A DNA stretch of 64,000 nucleotides from Myxococcus landrumus (GTDB lineage Bacteria > Myxococcota > Myxococcia > Myxococcales > Myxococcaceae). Numbering within the stretch: position 1 is the first letter of the stretch; each line of letters starts with the position of its first letter. The notes beneath the pieces are model-generated. The model did not search any database. It worked only from the letters and a program-made list of their open reading frames with translations, and was not told the DNA's origin. The stretch spans positions 5,034,001 to 5,098,000 of the forward strand of contig NZ_CP071091.1 in the NCBI RefSeq assembly GCF_017301635.1, written 5' to 3'. The position numbers and the translations under genes were made by a program. Positions 16,967-26,300 of this stretch are shown here, piece after piece.

Positions 16967-19294
16967 TCAACGAGGACCAGGCACGGCTTCGGTCGCGAAT
17001 CGCTCCACGCACGGGGCATCCACGCCTCGGTCATCGTCCGTGCGCACGCGCCCCAACTTCACTCGTGTGTCTTCCGTGCACTCGGCCGAGACGAGGCCCC
17101 TCCGGGCCCCTCGCGCGATGAGCGCATCCACTCGCAGCTCGCCTCCCTCCATCGCCGCGAGCACGGATTCCTGCGCGGCTCGTGATTCAACACCTGTCGC
17201 GTCCAGGCTCGCGCGGGTCTCCACCGAGAGCGCTGACTGACCGCAGCGGTCGAGCTCCGCGTCCCTCAAGACCACTCGCGCATTCTGCGCCGCGAAGACA
17301 CAGGCGCCCGAGGTCTCTCGCACAACCGCGCCCTCCACTTCCGCGCGGACCTGACGCAGGTGAAGTCCCTCGCCGGTGATGCCGTCGTTCGAGCGCACTC
17401 GCGCCACGGTGATACCCCGCAGCGCCAAGCTGCCACCCACGGCGACGACGCCGTACTCCGCAGCGCCATCCACGCGCAGGCGCCGTGCCCGCACCTCCGA
17501 ACCCGTGAAGTGGAATGCTCCGTGGCTGCCGCTGTCGCGCACCACCACGTCTTCAAGCAGGACACCCGTCGAGGCACCGACGCTCAGGCCCGCACGCGTG
17601 GCGCCCACCGAAAGGAAGCCGCGAACCTCGAGCCGAGACACACGCATGGCGGAGACACTCACCTCGTGTCCTCTCGCCCGCACGTCCTCCAAGACCAGGA
17701 CGCCCTCCACTACCGAGAAGGCCGCGCCTCGGCTCCCTTCCGCCACCGCGTGGCGAATCTCGGCGTGGCCGCCATCCATCCCTACCGCGGTCACCGCGCC
17801 CAGGAAGCGGACGTCCTCCAGCGTTGCTCGAGCCTCGGCCCCTCGGACGCGCACCGCACGCCGGAAGGGGCCCGTGAAGGTCGCACCCGACAACCAGGCT
17901 TCCTGGCGAGGTGACCCGGAGGGCTTCGCCGCGCCCATGCCCGCGTCCTGCCTCGGGGCCACGCCTTCTGTCGGGCCTCGCGTGGATACGGTTCGCAACG
18001 CAACGCCCCGAGGCACTGAGCCCCCCACCACCGCGTTCGTCGGCGGCAACAGTCGCGCATTCCTTGGCCAGAGAGCCACGGCCGGCGGCCGAGTCCCCGC
18101 TCCCGCCCCTCCTGCATACACGGCCGGCTGCTGAGCCCCAGTTCGCACTCCTCCCTCATTCACTGCCACTTGCTGAGTTCGCTCGCGCGCGCCTCCCGCA
18201 TCCACGGCAGTCTGCTGAGGCCCCGCTCTCGCCGCATCCACGACCGTCCGATGAGGCTCCGCTCGCGCCGCATCCACGACCGTCTGGTGAGGCTCCGCTC
18301 GCGCCGCATCCACGACCGTCTGATGAGGCTCCGCTCTCGCCGCATCCACGGCCGTCTGCTGCGGCCCCGCTCTCGCCGCATCCACGACCGTCTGATGAGG
18401 CTTCGCTCGCGCCGCATCCACGGCCGTCTGCTGAGGCCCCGCTCGCGCAGCATCCACGACCGTCTGCAGAGGCTCCGCTCGCGCAGCATCCGCATCCACA
18501 GTCGTCTGCCGCGCCCCTCCCGCATCCACGGCCGACTGCTGAGGCCCCGCTCGCGCCTCATCCACGACCGTCTGATGAGGCTCCGCTCTCGTCGCATCCA
18601 CGGTCGTCTGCCGTGCCCCTCCCGCATCCAGGGCCATCTGCCGCGTCCGCACCGCCCCTACCTCCACGGCGCCCTCCAGCAGGACCCCCACGGTCTCCCC
18701 CGAGGTCTCGAAGTGCGCTTGCGTCGCCTCGAACCTTCCGGACGTCACCCGCACCGCCCCTTGGTGCTGCCCCACAAAGCCCACCCGCTCCACACGAACC
18801 CTTCCACCGCCCGACACCTCGACCCCCCACGCACCTCCCCGCACGGACAGGTTCCGAAGCACCACGCCGCCCTCCCCGGCCACCCTCACCCCCTCGCCGT
18901 CCTGCCCACCCCCATCGAGCACCGTGGCGTCCCCCTGCCCCTCCAACCGGATGTCACCGGAGACCTCGATAGGCCCCCGGTACTCTCCGGCCGCCAGGTA
19001 CACCGTCAGCGGGCCCGGGCGCGCCAGCGCCTCGTCCAGCGAACGCAGGGGGCTTTCCCGCGTCCCCACCCCTTCCCGCGCCGCCGCCGCATCCACCCAG
19101 ACCTCGGCCCGGGGGACCTCAGGCCGCGTCACGGCAACGGATTCCCGGGAAGCCCCACCACTCCGGCAAGCCCCCAGCAGGAGGATCAGCAGCGTCGGAA
19201 ACGTTCGGAAGCGCACGGGAGCGGGAATCGTAGTCCATCTCCGCCGGGCCGCGCCGCGCGCGATCAGCCACACACGCCAAATGATCGAAATCAC
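16967..19294 (-). CDS. Lipoprotein with right-handed beta-helix split by a 12-residue repeat array
   Basis: 775 residues from a GTG at 19294; a GTG at 19216 (VRFRTFPTLLILLLGAC) would give a compact lipoprotein signal, so the start is uncertain. The lipobox LLLGAC predicts lipidation. Then come a DUF1565-like opening (WVDAAAAREGVGTRESPLRS, LTVYLAAGEYRGPI) and beta-helix coils (about 100-215). Residues 218-395 are tandem copies of a 12-residue unit (VDAARAEPHQTV). A second beta-helix block follows (about 440-750), rich in V-x-V-x and G turns. Such solenoids bind polysaccharide or decorate the envelope; the role here is unknown. Codon period is kept through the repeat. Confidence 0.8.
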   Translation of the reverse strand: MISIIWRVWLIARGAARRRWTTIPAPVRFRTFPTLLILLLGACRSGGASRESVAVTRPEVPRAEVWVDAAAAREGVGTRESPLRSLDEALARPGPLTVYLAAGEYRGPIEVSGDIRLEGQGDATVLDGGGQDGEGVRVAGEGGVVLRNLSVRGGAWGVEVSGGGRVRVERVGFVGQHQGAVRVTSGRFEATQAHFETSGETVGVLLEGAVEVGAVRTRQMALDAGGARQTTVDATRAEPHQTVVDEARAGPQQSAVDAGGARQTTVDADAARAEPLQTVVDAARAGPQQTAVDAARAKPHQTVVDAARAGPQQTAVDAARAEPHQTVVDAARAEPHQTVVDAARAEPHRTVVDAARAGPQQTAVDAGGARERTQQVAVNEGGVRTGAQQPAVYAGGAGAGTRPPAVALWPRNARLLPPTNAVVGGSVPRGVALRTVSTRGPTEGVAPRQDAGMGAAKPSGSPRQEAWLSGATFTGPFRRAVRVRGAEARATLEDVRFLGAVTAVGMDGGHAEIRHAVAEGSRGAAFSVVEGVLVLEDVRARGHEVSVSAMRVSRLEVRGFLSVGATRAGLSVGASTGVLLEDVVVRDSGSHGAFHFTGSEVRARRLRVDGAAEYGVVAVGGSLALRGITVARVRSNDGITGEGLHLRQVRAEVEGAVVRETSGACVFAAQNARVVLRDAELDRCGQSALSVETRASLDATGVESRAAQESVLAAMEGGELRVDALIARGARRGLVSAECTEDTRVKLGRVRTDDDRGVDAPCVERFATEAVPGPR
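18110..18640 (-). repeat. 36-bp minisatellite inside the beta-helix lipoprotein
   Basis: About 14 copies of a 36-bp unit, with 33- and 39-bp variants and more diverged copies at 18110-18180. The unit reads CGCATCCACGACCGTCTG on the plus strand followed by ATGAGGCTCCGCTCGCGC. Two subtypes alternate, giving EPHQTVVDAARA and GPQQTAVDAARA in the protein. All variants keep the frame. Confidence 0.9.
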
Positions 19295-19461
19295 AAAGAC
19301 TTTCTTTCAATGACGATCAGCCAGAATGCTTTCGCCGCGATGTTTCCGCTTGCCGTCCCCGTGTCTCGAGCGCGGATTTCTCCCTCTGTCTACGCCCGGT
19401 GTTTCACCGAGCCAACTTTTCGTCCGGAGGCCGATTTTCCGGCCTCGGAACGCACTCAGCA

Positions 19462-19490
19462 TTGACAGGGAAAAGAGCGATTTGTTACCA
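19462..19490 (+). promoter_or_regulatory. Sigma70-like promoter for the HU gene
   Basis: A perfect TTGACA (19462-19467) stands 17 bp before TTACCA (19485-19490), in an AT-rich stretch about 55 nt upstream of the HU start. The -10 match is partial. Confidence 0.45.
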
Positions 19491-19542
19491 CCGGTTGGCT
19501 TTCGCGCAATCAAGGCCAGACAACGCAGGACGGAGGGGCGTA

Positions 19543-19812
19543 ATGACCAAGGCAGAGCTCGTCGAGGTGGTGGCGGCGCAGACACGTCTCACCAAGAAGT
19601 CAGCGGCGCAGATCCTCGACATCGTCTTCACCAACATCGGCAAGGCCGTGAAGAAGGATGCGCGCTTCAGCTACCCCGGCTTCGGCACCTGGTCCGTGCG
19701 CTCCCGCAAGGCCCGGAAGATTCGCAACCCGCAGACGAACGAGATGATGAAGCTCAAGGCGTCGAAGACCATCGGCTTCCGCCCGGCCAAGGAACTGAAG
19801 AACTCGCTGTAG
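19543..19812 (+). CDS. HU-type DNA-binding protein
   Basis: 89 residues, standard HU length. Helical N-terminal half (MTKAELVEVVAAQTRLTKKS, AAQILDIVFTNIGKAVKK), then GFGTWSVRSRKARKIRNPQT, where GFGxF is read as GFGTW and the DNA-intercalating beta-arm carries RNPQTNE (usual RNPQTGE). It ends with KTIGFRPAKELKN, the canonical closing motif. The start at 19543 has GGAGGGGCGTA upstream. HU dimers bend and compact DNA. It stands alone between two transcription-control elements, as expected of an abundant protein. Confidence 0.95.
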   Translation: MTKAELVEVVAAQTRLTKKSAAQILDIVFTNIGKAVKKDARFSYPGFGTWSVRSRKARKIRNPQTNEMMKLKASKTIGFRPAKELKNSL

Positions 19813-19827
19813 TCAGCAGACCCCTCG

Positions 19828-19863
19828 GTCCACGCCGCGGCGTCCCAGGGACGCGCCGTGGAC
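19828..19863 (+). terminator. Hairpin after the HU gene (first)
   Basis: GTCCACG at 19828 pairs with CGTGGAC ending at 19863, and an inner GCGTCCC/GGGACGC continues the stem with a small internal loop. It lies 16 nt after the HU stop. No U tract follows. Confidence 0.5.
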
Positions 19864-19874
19864 CTTGAGCCCTT

Positions 19875-19906
19875 CAGGGGCGCTACCTCCTCGGGTGGCG
19901 CCCCTG
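19875..19906. terminator. Strong hairpin between convergent HU and M23 genes
   Basis: CAGGGGCGCTACC pairs with GGTGGCGCCCCTG (one G-U pair) around a short loop, giving a 13-bp stem. It is 15 nt from the stop of the M23 gene on the other strand, so it could serve both directions. Confidence 0.6.
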
Positions 19907-19920
19907 ATGCGTTGCGGGCC

Positions 19921-20898
19921 TCATGTCCCCGTCACACCCCGAGCCACGGGCGGCATCGCGGGCCGAGCCTCCCCTTCGTCGCCCAGCGCGTCCAAGGGGT
20001 CCACCACCTGCCCATCCCGCCACAGCTCGAAGTGCAGGTGGACGCCCGTCGCGAGCCCCGTCTCCCCGGCCAGGCCGACCGCGTGGCCCTGCTCCAGGAT
20101 TTCCCCCGGCTCCACCAACACCCGGGACAGGTGGCTGTAGCGCGTCAGCCAGCGACCATCGTGCTGCACCTCCACCTGGAGGCCATGGTCGCCATTCCAG
20201 CCCGCCCGCAGCACCACGCCCTTCGCGGCGGTGTAGACGACCTGCCCCTGCCTCGCCGCCAGGTCCACGCCCAGGTGCCGCCGCTGCTCGCCTCGAATCG
20301 GGTGCCAGCGCTGACCGAAGACGCTGGTGATGGTCACCGGGTCCACCGGCCAGGACAACCGGGGCAGGCCGTCCAAGTCCTCGGGATGCTCCAGGCGGCG
20401 CAGCTCCGACATGCGGACCGCCAACCGCCCCACCCGCAACACCACCGCCTCCGCCAGCGCGCCGGGCATGTCGCCGTAGGTCCTGCCGTCCTTCTCCAGC
20501 TCGGCCTCCAGGACGGTCCGCGCCCGCTCCACATCGCGCGGGTCCGTGCGCTCCCCCCCCCGCGCCAGGAACGCGTCCAGCACGCCGTTCATCGCCTCCC
20601 AGCCCTCCACCTGACCTAGCGGCATGGGCCCGCCTCGAGCCACCTTCCGGCGATGCGCCTTCGAGCGCTGCGAGAACGACACCAGCGCGTCTCGCAGCTC
20701 ATCCGAGGGCTCCGGCGCGGCCACTCGCACACGCCGCCGAGGAGGCGGCTGCTCACTCTCGCGTGCAGGCGGAGGACGCGCTTCGAAGGTGGCGGGCTCC
20801 GACGTGTCGTAGACCTCGTCGAAGCTCATCTTCCGCTCCGACCGGGTCGAGGAGCAGGCACAAACACTGACGAGGGCAAGAAGGGAAAGTCGACGCAC
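19921..20898 (-). CDS. M23 family metallopeptidase, lipoprotein
   Basis: 325 residues from a GTG at 20898 that follows GGGGG; a longer frame to 20973 lacks a signal. The N-terminus RRLSLLALVSVCACSS is a lipoprotein signal with Cys near residue 16. A Pro/Arg-rich and helical middle is followed by the LytM/M23 domain (about 195-310): FGQRWHPIRGEQRRHLGVDL carries the first His and Asp zinc ligands, and HLHFELW the last HxH. It is predicted to cut or bind peptidoglycan cross-links from the membrane. The catalytic set looks complete, unlike EnvC/NlpD-type activators. Confidence 0.88.
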   Translation of the reverse strand: MRRLSLLALVSVCACSSTRSERKMSFDEVYDTSEPATFEARPPPARESEQPPPRRRVRVAAPEPSDELRDALVSFSQRSKAHRRKVARGGPMPLGQVEGWEAMNGVLDAFLARGGERTDPRDVERARTVLEAELEKDGRTYGDMPGALAEAVVLRVGRLAVRMSELRRLEHPEDLDGLPRLSWPVDPVTITSVFGQRWHPIRGEQRRHLGVDLAARQGQVVYTAAKGVVLRAGWNGDHGLQVEVQHDGRWLTRYSHLSRVLVEPGEILEQGHAVGLAGETGLATGVHLHFELWRDGQVVDPLDALGDEGEARPAMPPVARGVTGT

Positions 20899-21018
20899 GG
20901 CGCCCCCGAGCCTACCACGCCCCGGCGGGTGCCTCGGCGCACCCGCACCGCGCGGCGACAACCCGCGCTCCATCCGTCTCCACCGCCACGGACAGCGTGG
21001 CGGCCCGTCCTCGACGCG

Positions 21019-22044
21019 CTACGCCAGCGCCTGTCGGATGCGAGACACCGCCTCGTCGATATCCGCCGAGGAGAGGTCCAGGTGCGTCACCAACCTCAAC
21101 GAGCGCGGTCCCCCCGCGGGGTTCGTGAGCACCCCGTGCTTCCTCAAGAGTTCCACCATCTCCAAGGCCGGGCGGGAGAACTCGGCGAACACCATGTTCG
21201 TCTCCACGCGCGCCGCCTCCACCTTCACCCCGGGGACTTCCGCCAGGCCCGCCGCGAGCCGCCGCGCATTCGCGTGGTCCTCCGCGAGCCGCTCCACGTG
21301 GTGCTCCAGCGCATACAGCGCCGCCGCGGCGAGGATGCCCGCCTGACGCATGGCACCGCCCAGGCGCTTGCGCAGCCGACGCGCCTCGCGAATGGGGTCC
21401 GCCCGGCCCGCCAGCACCGAGCCCACCGGTGCCCCCAGCCCCTTGGAGAAACACACCGACGTCGTGTCCGTCAGCTTCGCCCACGTCGACGCTGGCACTC
21501 CCGCGGCCACCTCCGCGTTGAACAGCCGCGCGCCATCCAGGTGCACCGCCAGCCCCGCCTTGCGCGCCACGTCCACCACCGCGCGGAAACGCTCCACCGG
21601 CCACACCGCGCCGCAGCCTCGGTTGTGCGTGTTCTCCAACGACAACAACCGCGTGCGCGGATAGTGGATGTTGTCCTCTCGTACCGCCGCGGCGACGACC
21701 TCGGGCGTCAGCAGGCCTCGCTCGCCGGGCAGGGGCTGCGGCTGCACGCCCCACAGCGCCGGCACCGCGCCGCCCTCGTAGTGGAGGATGTGACTGCCCG
21801 CCTCGGTCAGGACCTCGTCGCCCTGCCGGCAGTGCACGCCGATGGCCACCTGGTTGGCTTGCGTGCCAGAGGGCACGAAGAGCGCGGCCTCGAGGCCGAG
21901 CCGCTCGGCCACTCGCGCCTCCAGGCGCAGCACCGTGGGGTCCTCGCCGTAGACGTCGTCACCTACCTCCGCGTCCGCGATGGCTCTGCGCATTCCGGGA
22001 GTGGGCTTCGTCACGGTGTCTGAGCGAAAGTCGATAGGCTTCAT
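21019..22044 (-). CDS. ltaE: Low-specificity L-threonine aldolase
   Basis: 341 residues with GGGAGAACC before the ATG at 22044. PLP fold type [17 protein letters not shown] at the N-terminus, [12 protein letters not shown] (phosphate site), [18 protein letters not shown] with D170, and [14 protein letters not shown] with the Schiff-base Lys at 201. It cleaves L-threonine and allo-threonine to glycine and acetaldehyde. It starts 48 nt from the divergent nth gene and stands apart from the M23 gene by 120 nt. Confidence 0.92.
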   Translation of the reverse strand: MKPIDFRSDTVTKPTPGMRRAIADAEVGDDVYGEDPTVLRLEARVAERLGLEAALFVPSGTQANQVAIGVHCRQGDEVLTEAGSHILHYEGGAVPALWGVQPQPLPGERGLLTPEVVAAAVREDNIHYPRTRLLSLENTHNRGCGAVWPVERFRAVVDVARKAGLAVHLDGARLFNAEVAAGVPASTWAKLTDTTSVCFSKGLGAPVGSVLAGRADPIREARRLRKRLGGAMRQAGILAAAALYALEHHVERLAEDHANARRLAAGLAEVPGVKVEAARVETNMVFAEFSRPALEMVELLRKHGVLTNPAGGPRSLRLVTHLDLSSADIDEAVSRIRQALA

Positions 22045-22092
22045 GGTTCTCCCACGAGGTGGTGACAGCCAGGACTTGGGGGCACGGCAGGG

Positions 22093-22806
22093 GTGACATA
22101 CAACGGCCGCGTGCCAGGACGTGAGACTGCAGCAGCCAGGCGAGAACGCGCGGTGAAGGTCATGGAGCGGCTGGAAGCCTCCATGCCCGATGCCCGCATC
22201 GAGCTGGACTACCAATCCCCCTTGCAACTGCTGGTCGCGGTGATGCTCTCCGCCCAGTGCACGGACAAGCGGGTCAACATGGTCACCCCCGCCTTGTTCC
22301 AGCGCTTCCCCACCGCGCGGGACTACGCGGCGGTCCAAGCCTCGGACGTCGAGCCCTTCATCCGCACCTGCGGACTGTACCGCGCCAAGGCGAAGAACAT
22401 CGTCGCGACCGCGAAAATCCTGGTGGAGCAACACGCGGGAGAAGTGCCCCTCCAGCGCGAGTTGCTCGCCGAGCTCCCCGGCGTCGGCCGCAAGACGGCG
22501 GGCGTCGTGTGCATCCACCTGGGCGGCGACAACGCCTTCCCCGTCGACACCCACGTGAAGCGACTGGCCTATCGACTCGGCTTCACCACGCAGGAGGACC
22601 CGGACAAGGTCGAGAAGGACATGCAGGCCGTCCTGCCTCCGGAGCGGTGGATGATGGGACACCAGCTCCTGGTGTGGCATGGGCGGAGGACGTGCTTCGC
22701 CCGCTCGCCCGAGTGCCAACACTGCGTCGTCGCGGACCTGTGCCCCAAGAAGGGCGTGACGTCGTCTAGCGCGAAGCCGAAGGCGTCTGCTCGCGCGAAG
22801 CCTTGA
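22093..22806 (+). CDS. nth: Endonuclease III (DNA glycosylase/AP lyase)
   Basis: 237 residues from a GTG at 22093; a GTG at 22111 is an alternative and would shorten it by six residues. The helix-hairpin-helix [12 protein letters not shown] contains the catalytic Lys, VDTHVKR carries the catalytic Asp, and the C-terminal [4Fe-4S] cluster is complete as C-x6-C-x2-C-x5-C ([17 protein letters not shown]). It removes oxidised pyrimidines. A Lys/Ala/Ser tail follows the cluster. The gene converges with def and overlaps it by 41 nt. Confidence 0.93.
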   Translation: MTYNGRVPGRETAAARRERAVKVMERLEASMPDARIELDYQSPLQLLVAVMLSAQCTDKRVNMVTPALFQRFPTARDYAAVQASDVEPFIRTCGLYRAKAKNIVATAKILVEQHAGEVPLQRELLAELPGVGRKTAGVVCIHLGGDNAFPVDTHVKRLAYRLGFTTQEDPDKVEKDMQAVLPPERWMMGHQLLVWHGRRTCFARSPECQHCVVADLCPKKGVTSSSAKPKASARAKP

Positions 22807-23293
22807 GGCGCTTCATCCGCTTGCGGATGAACTCGCGCTTCAGCGTGGAGACGTGGTCCACGAAGACGGTGCCATTCAGGTGGTCCGTCTCGTGCTGCAC
22901 GGCGATGGCCAGCAGCTCGTCACAGCGCAGCGTCTGCTCGTTGCCGTCCACGTCCAGGTACTTCACCGTGACGACGGCCGCGCGGTCCACGTCCTCCGAC
23001 TCACCAGGGATGGAGAGGCAGCCCTCGGTGTAGGTCGTCTCACCCTCGAGCGCGATGAGCTCCGGGTTGATCATCGCCAGGGGCTTGGCGTCGGGCTGGC
23101 GCGGCGTGGTGTCCAGGACGATGACGCGCTGGAGCACACCCACCTGCGGCGCCGCGAGGCCCACGCCGTCGGCGGCGTACATCGTCTCGAACATGTCCTT
23201 CACCAGTGCGCGGATGGAGTCATCCACCTTCGTCACTGGCTTGGCCTTCTGCTTCAGGATGGGGTCGGGCCAGATAAGAATGTCGCGGACCAT
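22766..23293 (-). CDS. def: Peptide deformylase
   Basis: 175 residues from the ATG at 23293. All three motifs are present: [10 protein letters not shown] (43-52), EGCLS with metal ligand Cys92, and QHETDHLNG with His134, catalytic Glu135 and His138. It removes the formyl group from nascent proteins. The C-terminus adds a basic Lys/Arg helix and a short tail. It lies 56 nt downstream of the 2312-residue gene on the same strand and may be its operon partner. No fmt gene is present beside it. Confidence 0.95.
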   Translation of the reverse strand: MVRDILIWPDPILKQKAKPVTKVDDSIRALVKDMFETMYAADGVGLAAPQVGVLQRVIVLDTTPRQPDAKPLAMINPELIALEGETTYTEGCLSIPGESEDVDRAAVVTVKYLDVDGNEQTLRCDELLAIAVQHETDHLNGTVFVDHVSTLKREFIRKRMKRLKASREQTPSASR

Positions 23294-23349
23294 GGGTGCC
23301 CTCTTAACTCCCCACGCGCGGAGGGGCAACCCCGCCTGAGCCCCCTCTT

Positions 23350-26300
23350 TCAGTCGAGCAGACTGCGCGCGTACTCGGCCCGCAACCTGTCGTCGCCGAG
23401 CGCCTGTGCCGCCTCGGACAACACGCTGCGAATCTGCTGCGCGCGGTGCTGGAGCGCGGGGTCTGGATGACCCGCGAAGCGCAGCGGGTGGAACTCGGCG
23501 GCGAGCAGCTCGTAGGCCCGCTTGACCTCCTCGCCACCCGCCGTGCGTGCAAGCCCCAGCACGGTGAAGTAGTCCGCGTCCTGAATCTCCTCGAACTTCG
23601 ACTCGAGCCGACGCACATCCAGCTCGGGAGGAAACGCGTCCGGGTCCTCGACGTTGGAGGGCTGGAGCGTGATGAGCCCCAGCGTCCTCGCCACCGAGAG
23701 CGCCTTCAGGGCCGCGTCCTGCGGAACCCCCGCTCCCAACAACAGCGCCTCCAGCGTGTGCTCGCCATCCACCTGGGACAGCAACTGGAGGTCTCGCGAC
23801 GGCAAGCCGAAGTCATCGGGTGACAGATGCAGCTCACCTCGCGTGACGCGTGCCCGGAGGCTTCCCGCGGCCTCCAGCAGCGACTCTCCCGTCAGCGTGT
23901 TGCGCAGGGCCTCCGCCAGCAGATACAGCGGCGGACGCGTGGCGGCGGCGAGGGCCACCTCGTGCGGCGCCGGCTCCTGCACCAGCCGGTACAGCGTGGA
24001 GGGCTCCGACAAGGCGTCGAGGAAGACCTGCTCCGTGTAGCGCTGCACCAGGGGCACGGACTCGGACTCGCGCAGGTAGCCTCGACCTCGGAGCGCGTCG
24101 AGCAAGGCCCCCGTGGTGGCGCTGCGCACGAGCCGGAGTTCGCCCTCCTGCCTCGCGTCGATGAGGCCATCCGCTCGGGCTCGGTCGACGAGCGACTCGC
24201 CCGAGGCGGACGAGACGGCTCCCACCAGCGAGCCATCCCGCAGCCACAGGACCCGCAGCGCGTTCATCACCTTCAGCTCGAGGCGCACCTCCATGCGCGC
24301 CTCGCAGAGCCGGAGCACCAGACGGGCAAGGCCCTCCTGCGTCACGCTGCCACTGCGCGAGACGGCCAGCTCGGGACGGCCCGGTGGGGCCTCCAGCGGG
24401 AGCAGCGCGGCCCTCGCCTGTGCGGCGGCCTCTTCCGCTTCCCGACGCCCACGCTCCTCGAGTTCCTGGCGCTCCCGCTCCGCACGGACTCGCTCCTCCG
24501 CGGAGTCTGCTTCCAGCTTCGACTTCTCCGCGTGCAGCGACTCCAGGGACTTCCGTGCCTCGTCGTGCTCCGCGCGCAGGTGGGCGAGCTCCGCCTCGGT
24601 CCGCTGAAGCTGGGATTGGAGCTGCGTGAGCTGCTCCGTGAAGCGCGTGGATTCCGACAGGAGGCGGGACTCCGCGTCGCTTCGCGCCTGGGCTTGCTCG
24701 GCGATGCGGGACTCGGCTTCGGCTCGCTGACGGGCTTCCACGTCCAGGCGGACTTCCAGCGCCGTGCGATGACGACCTTCCGTCTTCGCCCTGGCCTCCG
24801 CTTCGGACTGCGCCTGCTGGGCCTTCTGGACTCGGGCCTCCGCTTCCGCGCGGACCGCGGCCTCGGCCTGGGCCCGCGCTTCCGCCGTCTCGGACCGCTT
24901 CGACTCCGACTCCGCTTTCGCTTCCGCTGCGATGCGCTGCTGCTCGTTCGACTCCGCTTTCGCTTCGGCCTCGGCTCGCAGCTTCGCCTCGGAGTCGGCC
25001 CTCGCTTCGGCTTCCGCGCGTCGCCTCGACTCGGACTCCGTCTGCTCGTCTGCCTCGGCCCTCGCCTGCGACTCCAGCTCCGCCTTCGCTTCGGCTTCGG
25101 CTCTCAGCTTCGACTCGGCTTCCGCTCTCGCTTCGGCTTCGGCTCGCTGCTTGGACTCGGCTTCGGCTCGCGCCTCGGCTTCTGCTCGCAACTTGGCTTC
25201 GGCCTCGGCTCTTGCTTCCGCCTCCTCGCCCTCGCTGGCGGTGAGCTCCGCGCGCGTCTCCGAGGCCGTGCGCTGCTTTGCCTCGGACGCTGCTTTTGCC
25301 TCGGCTTCGACTCGCAGCGCTGCTTCTGCCTCCGCCCGCTCCTCGGCCTCGGCCCTGGCCAGCGACTCCAGCTCCGCTTTCGCTTCGGCCTCCGCTCGCA
25401 GCTTCGCCTCGGACTTCGCCGTCTCCTCGGCCTCGGCCCTGGCCAGCGACTCCAGCTCCGCTTTCGCTTCGGCCTCGGCTCGGTGCTTCGCCTCGGTCTT
25501 TGCTTTTTCCTCGGCCTCCGCTCGGGCCTCCGCCTCCAGCTCCGCGAGCAACTCCGCTTCCGCGCGCAGCTTGGACTCGGACTCCGCTCGGGCTTCGGCC
25601 TCCGCTCGGGCCTGGGCGACCGCGTCCAATCGCGCGCGCGCTTCCGAAGCGGCCTGTGACTCCAGCTCCGCGAGCGCGTGAACCTCGGCCTTGGCTCGCG
25701 ACTCCGCCGCCTCGCGGGCTCGGCCCTCGGACTCCGCTCGAGCCTCGGCTTCCACTCGCGCGCGCGACTCCAACTCCAACTGAGCTTCCGCCTCCACCCT
25801 CGCGCGCGACTCCATCTTCACGCGCGACTCCATCTCGAGCCGAGCCGCCTCCACCGCCGCAGCACGCGCCTCTACCTCCGCTCGCGCCAGCGCCTCCGCC
25901 CCCGCCCTCGCCTCCGCTTCGACCAGCGCCACTTCCACGGACTTCACTCGCGCTTCCAAGCCTCGGCGCTCCTGCACCTCCGACTCGGCTCGGGCCTCCG
26001 CATCGACTCGCCCAGCCGCCTCGGACTCGAAGCGGAGCTCGATTTCCTTCAGCGCCTGCGTCGCCGCGGCAGCCCGCGTCTCGGACTCTTCCTTCTCCAA
26101 CTCCAACTGCTGGAGCTTCGACTCCAACTCCACCAGTCGCGACTGTGCCTGCGAACGCGCCAGTCCCTCCTGGTCCGCGCGCTCCTGCGCATCATCTCTC
26201 GCGATGAGCGCGTCCTTCGCTTGAAGCTCGCCCTTCGCCAGCGCCTCCGCTCGCTCGCGCCCCAGCTCCGTCGCCTCCGCCTTCACCGCTTCCAACAGGC

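Noticed and set aside
17911-19465. Long plus-strand frames through the 36-bp array
   Set aside because: The repeat period is a multiple of three, so all frames stay open. The beta-helix and lipobox support the minus strand.
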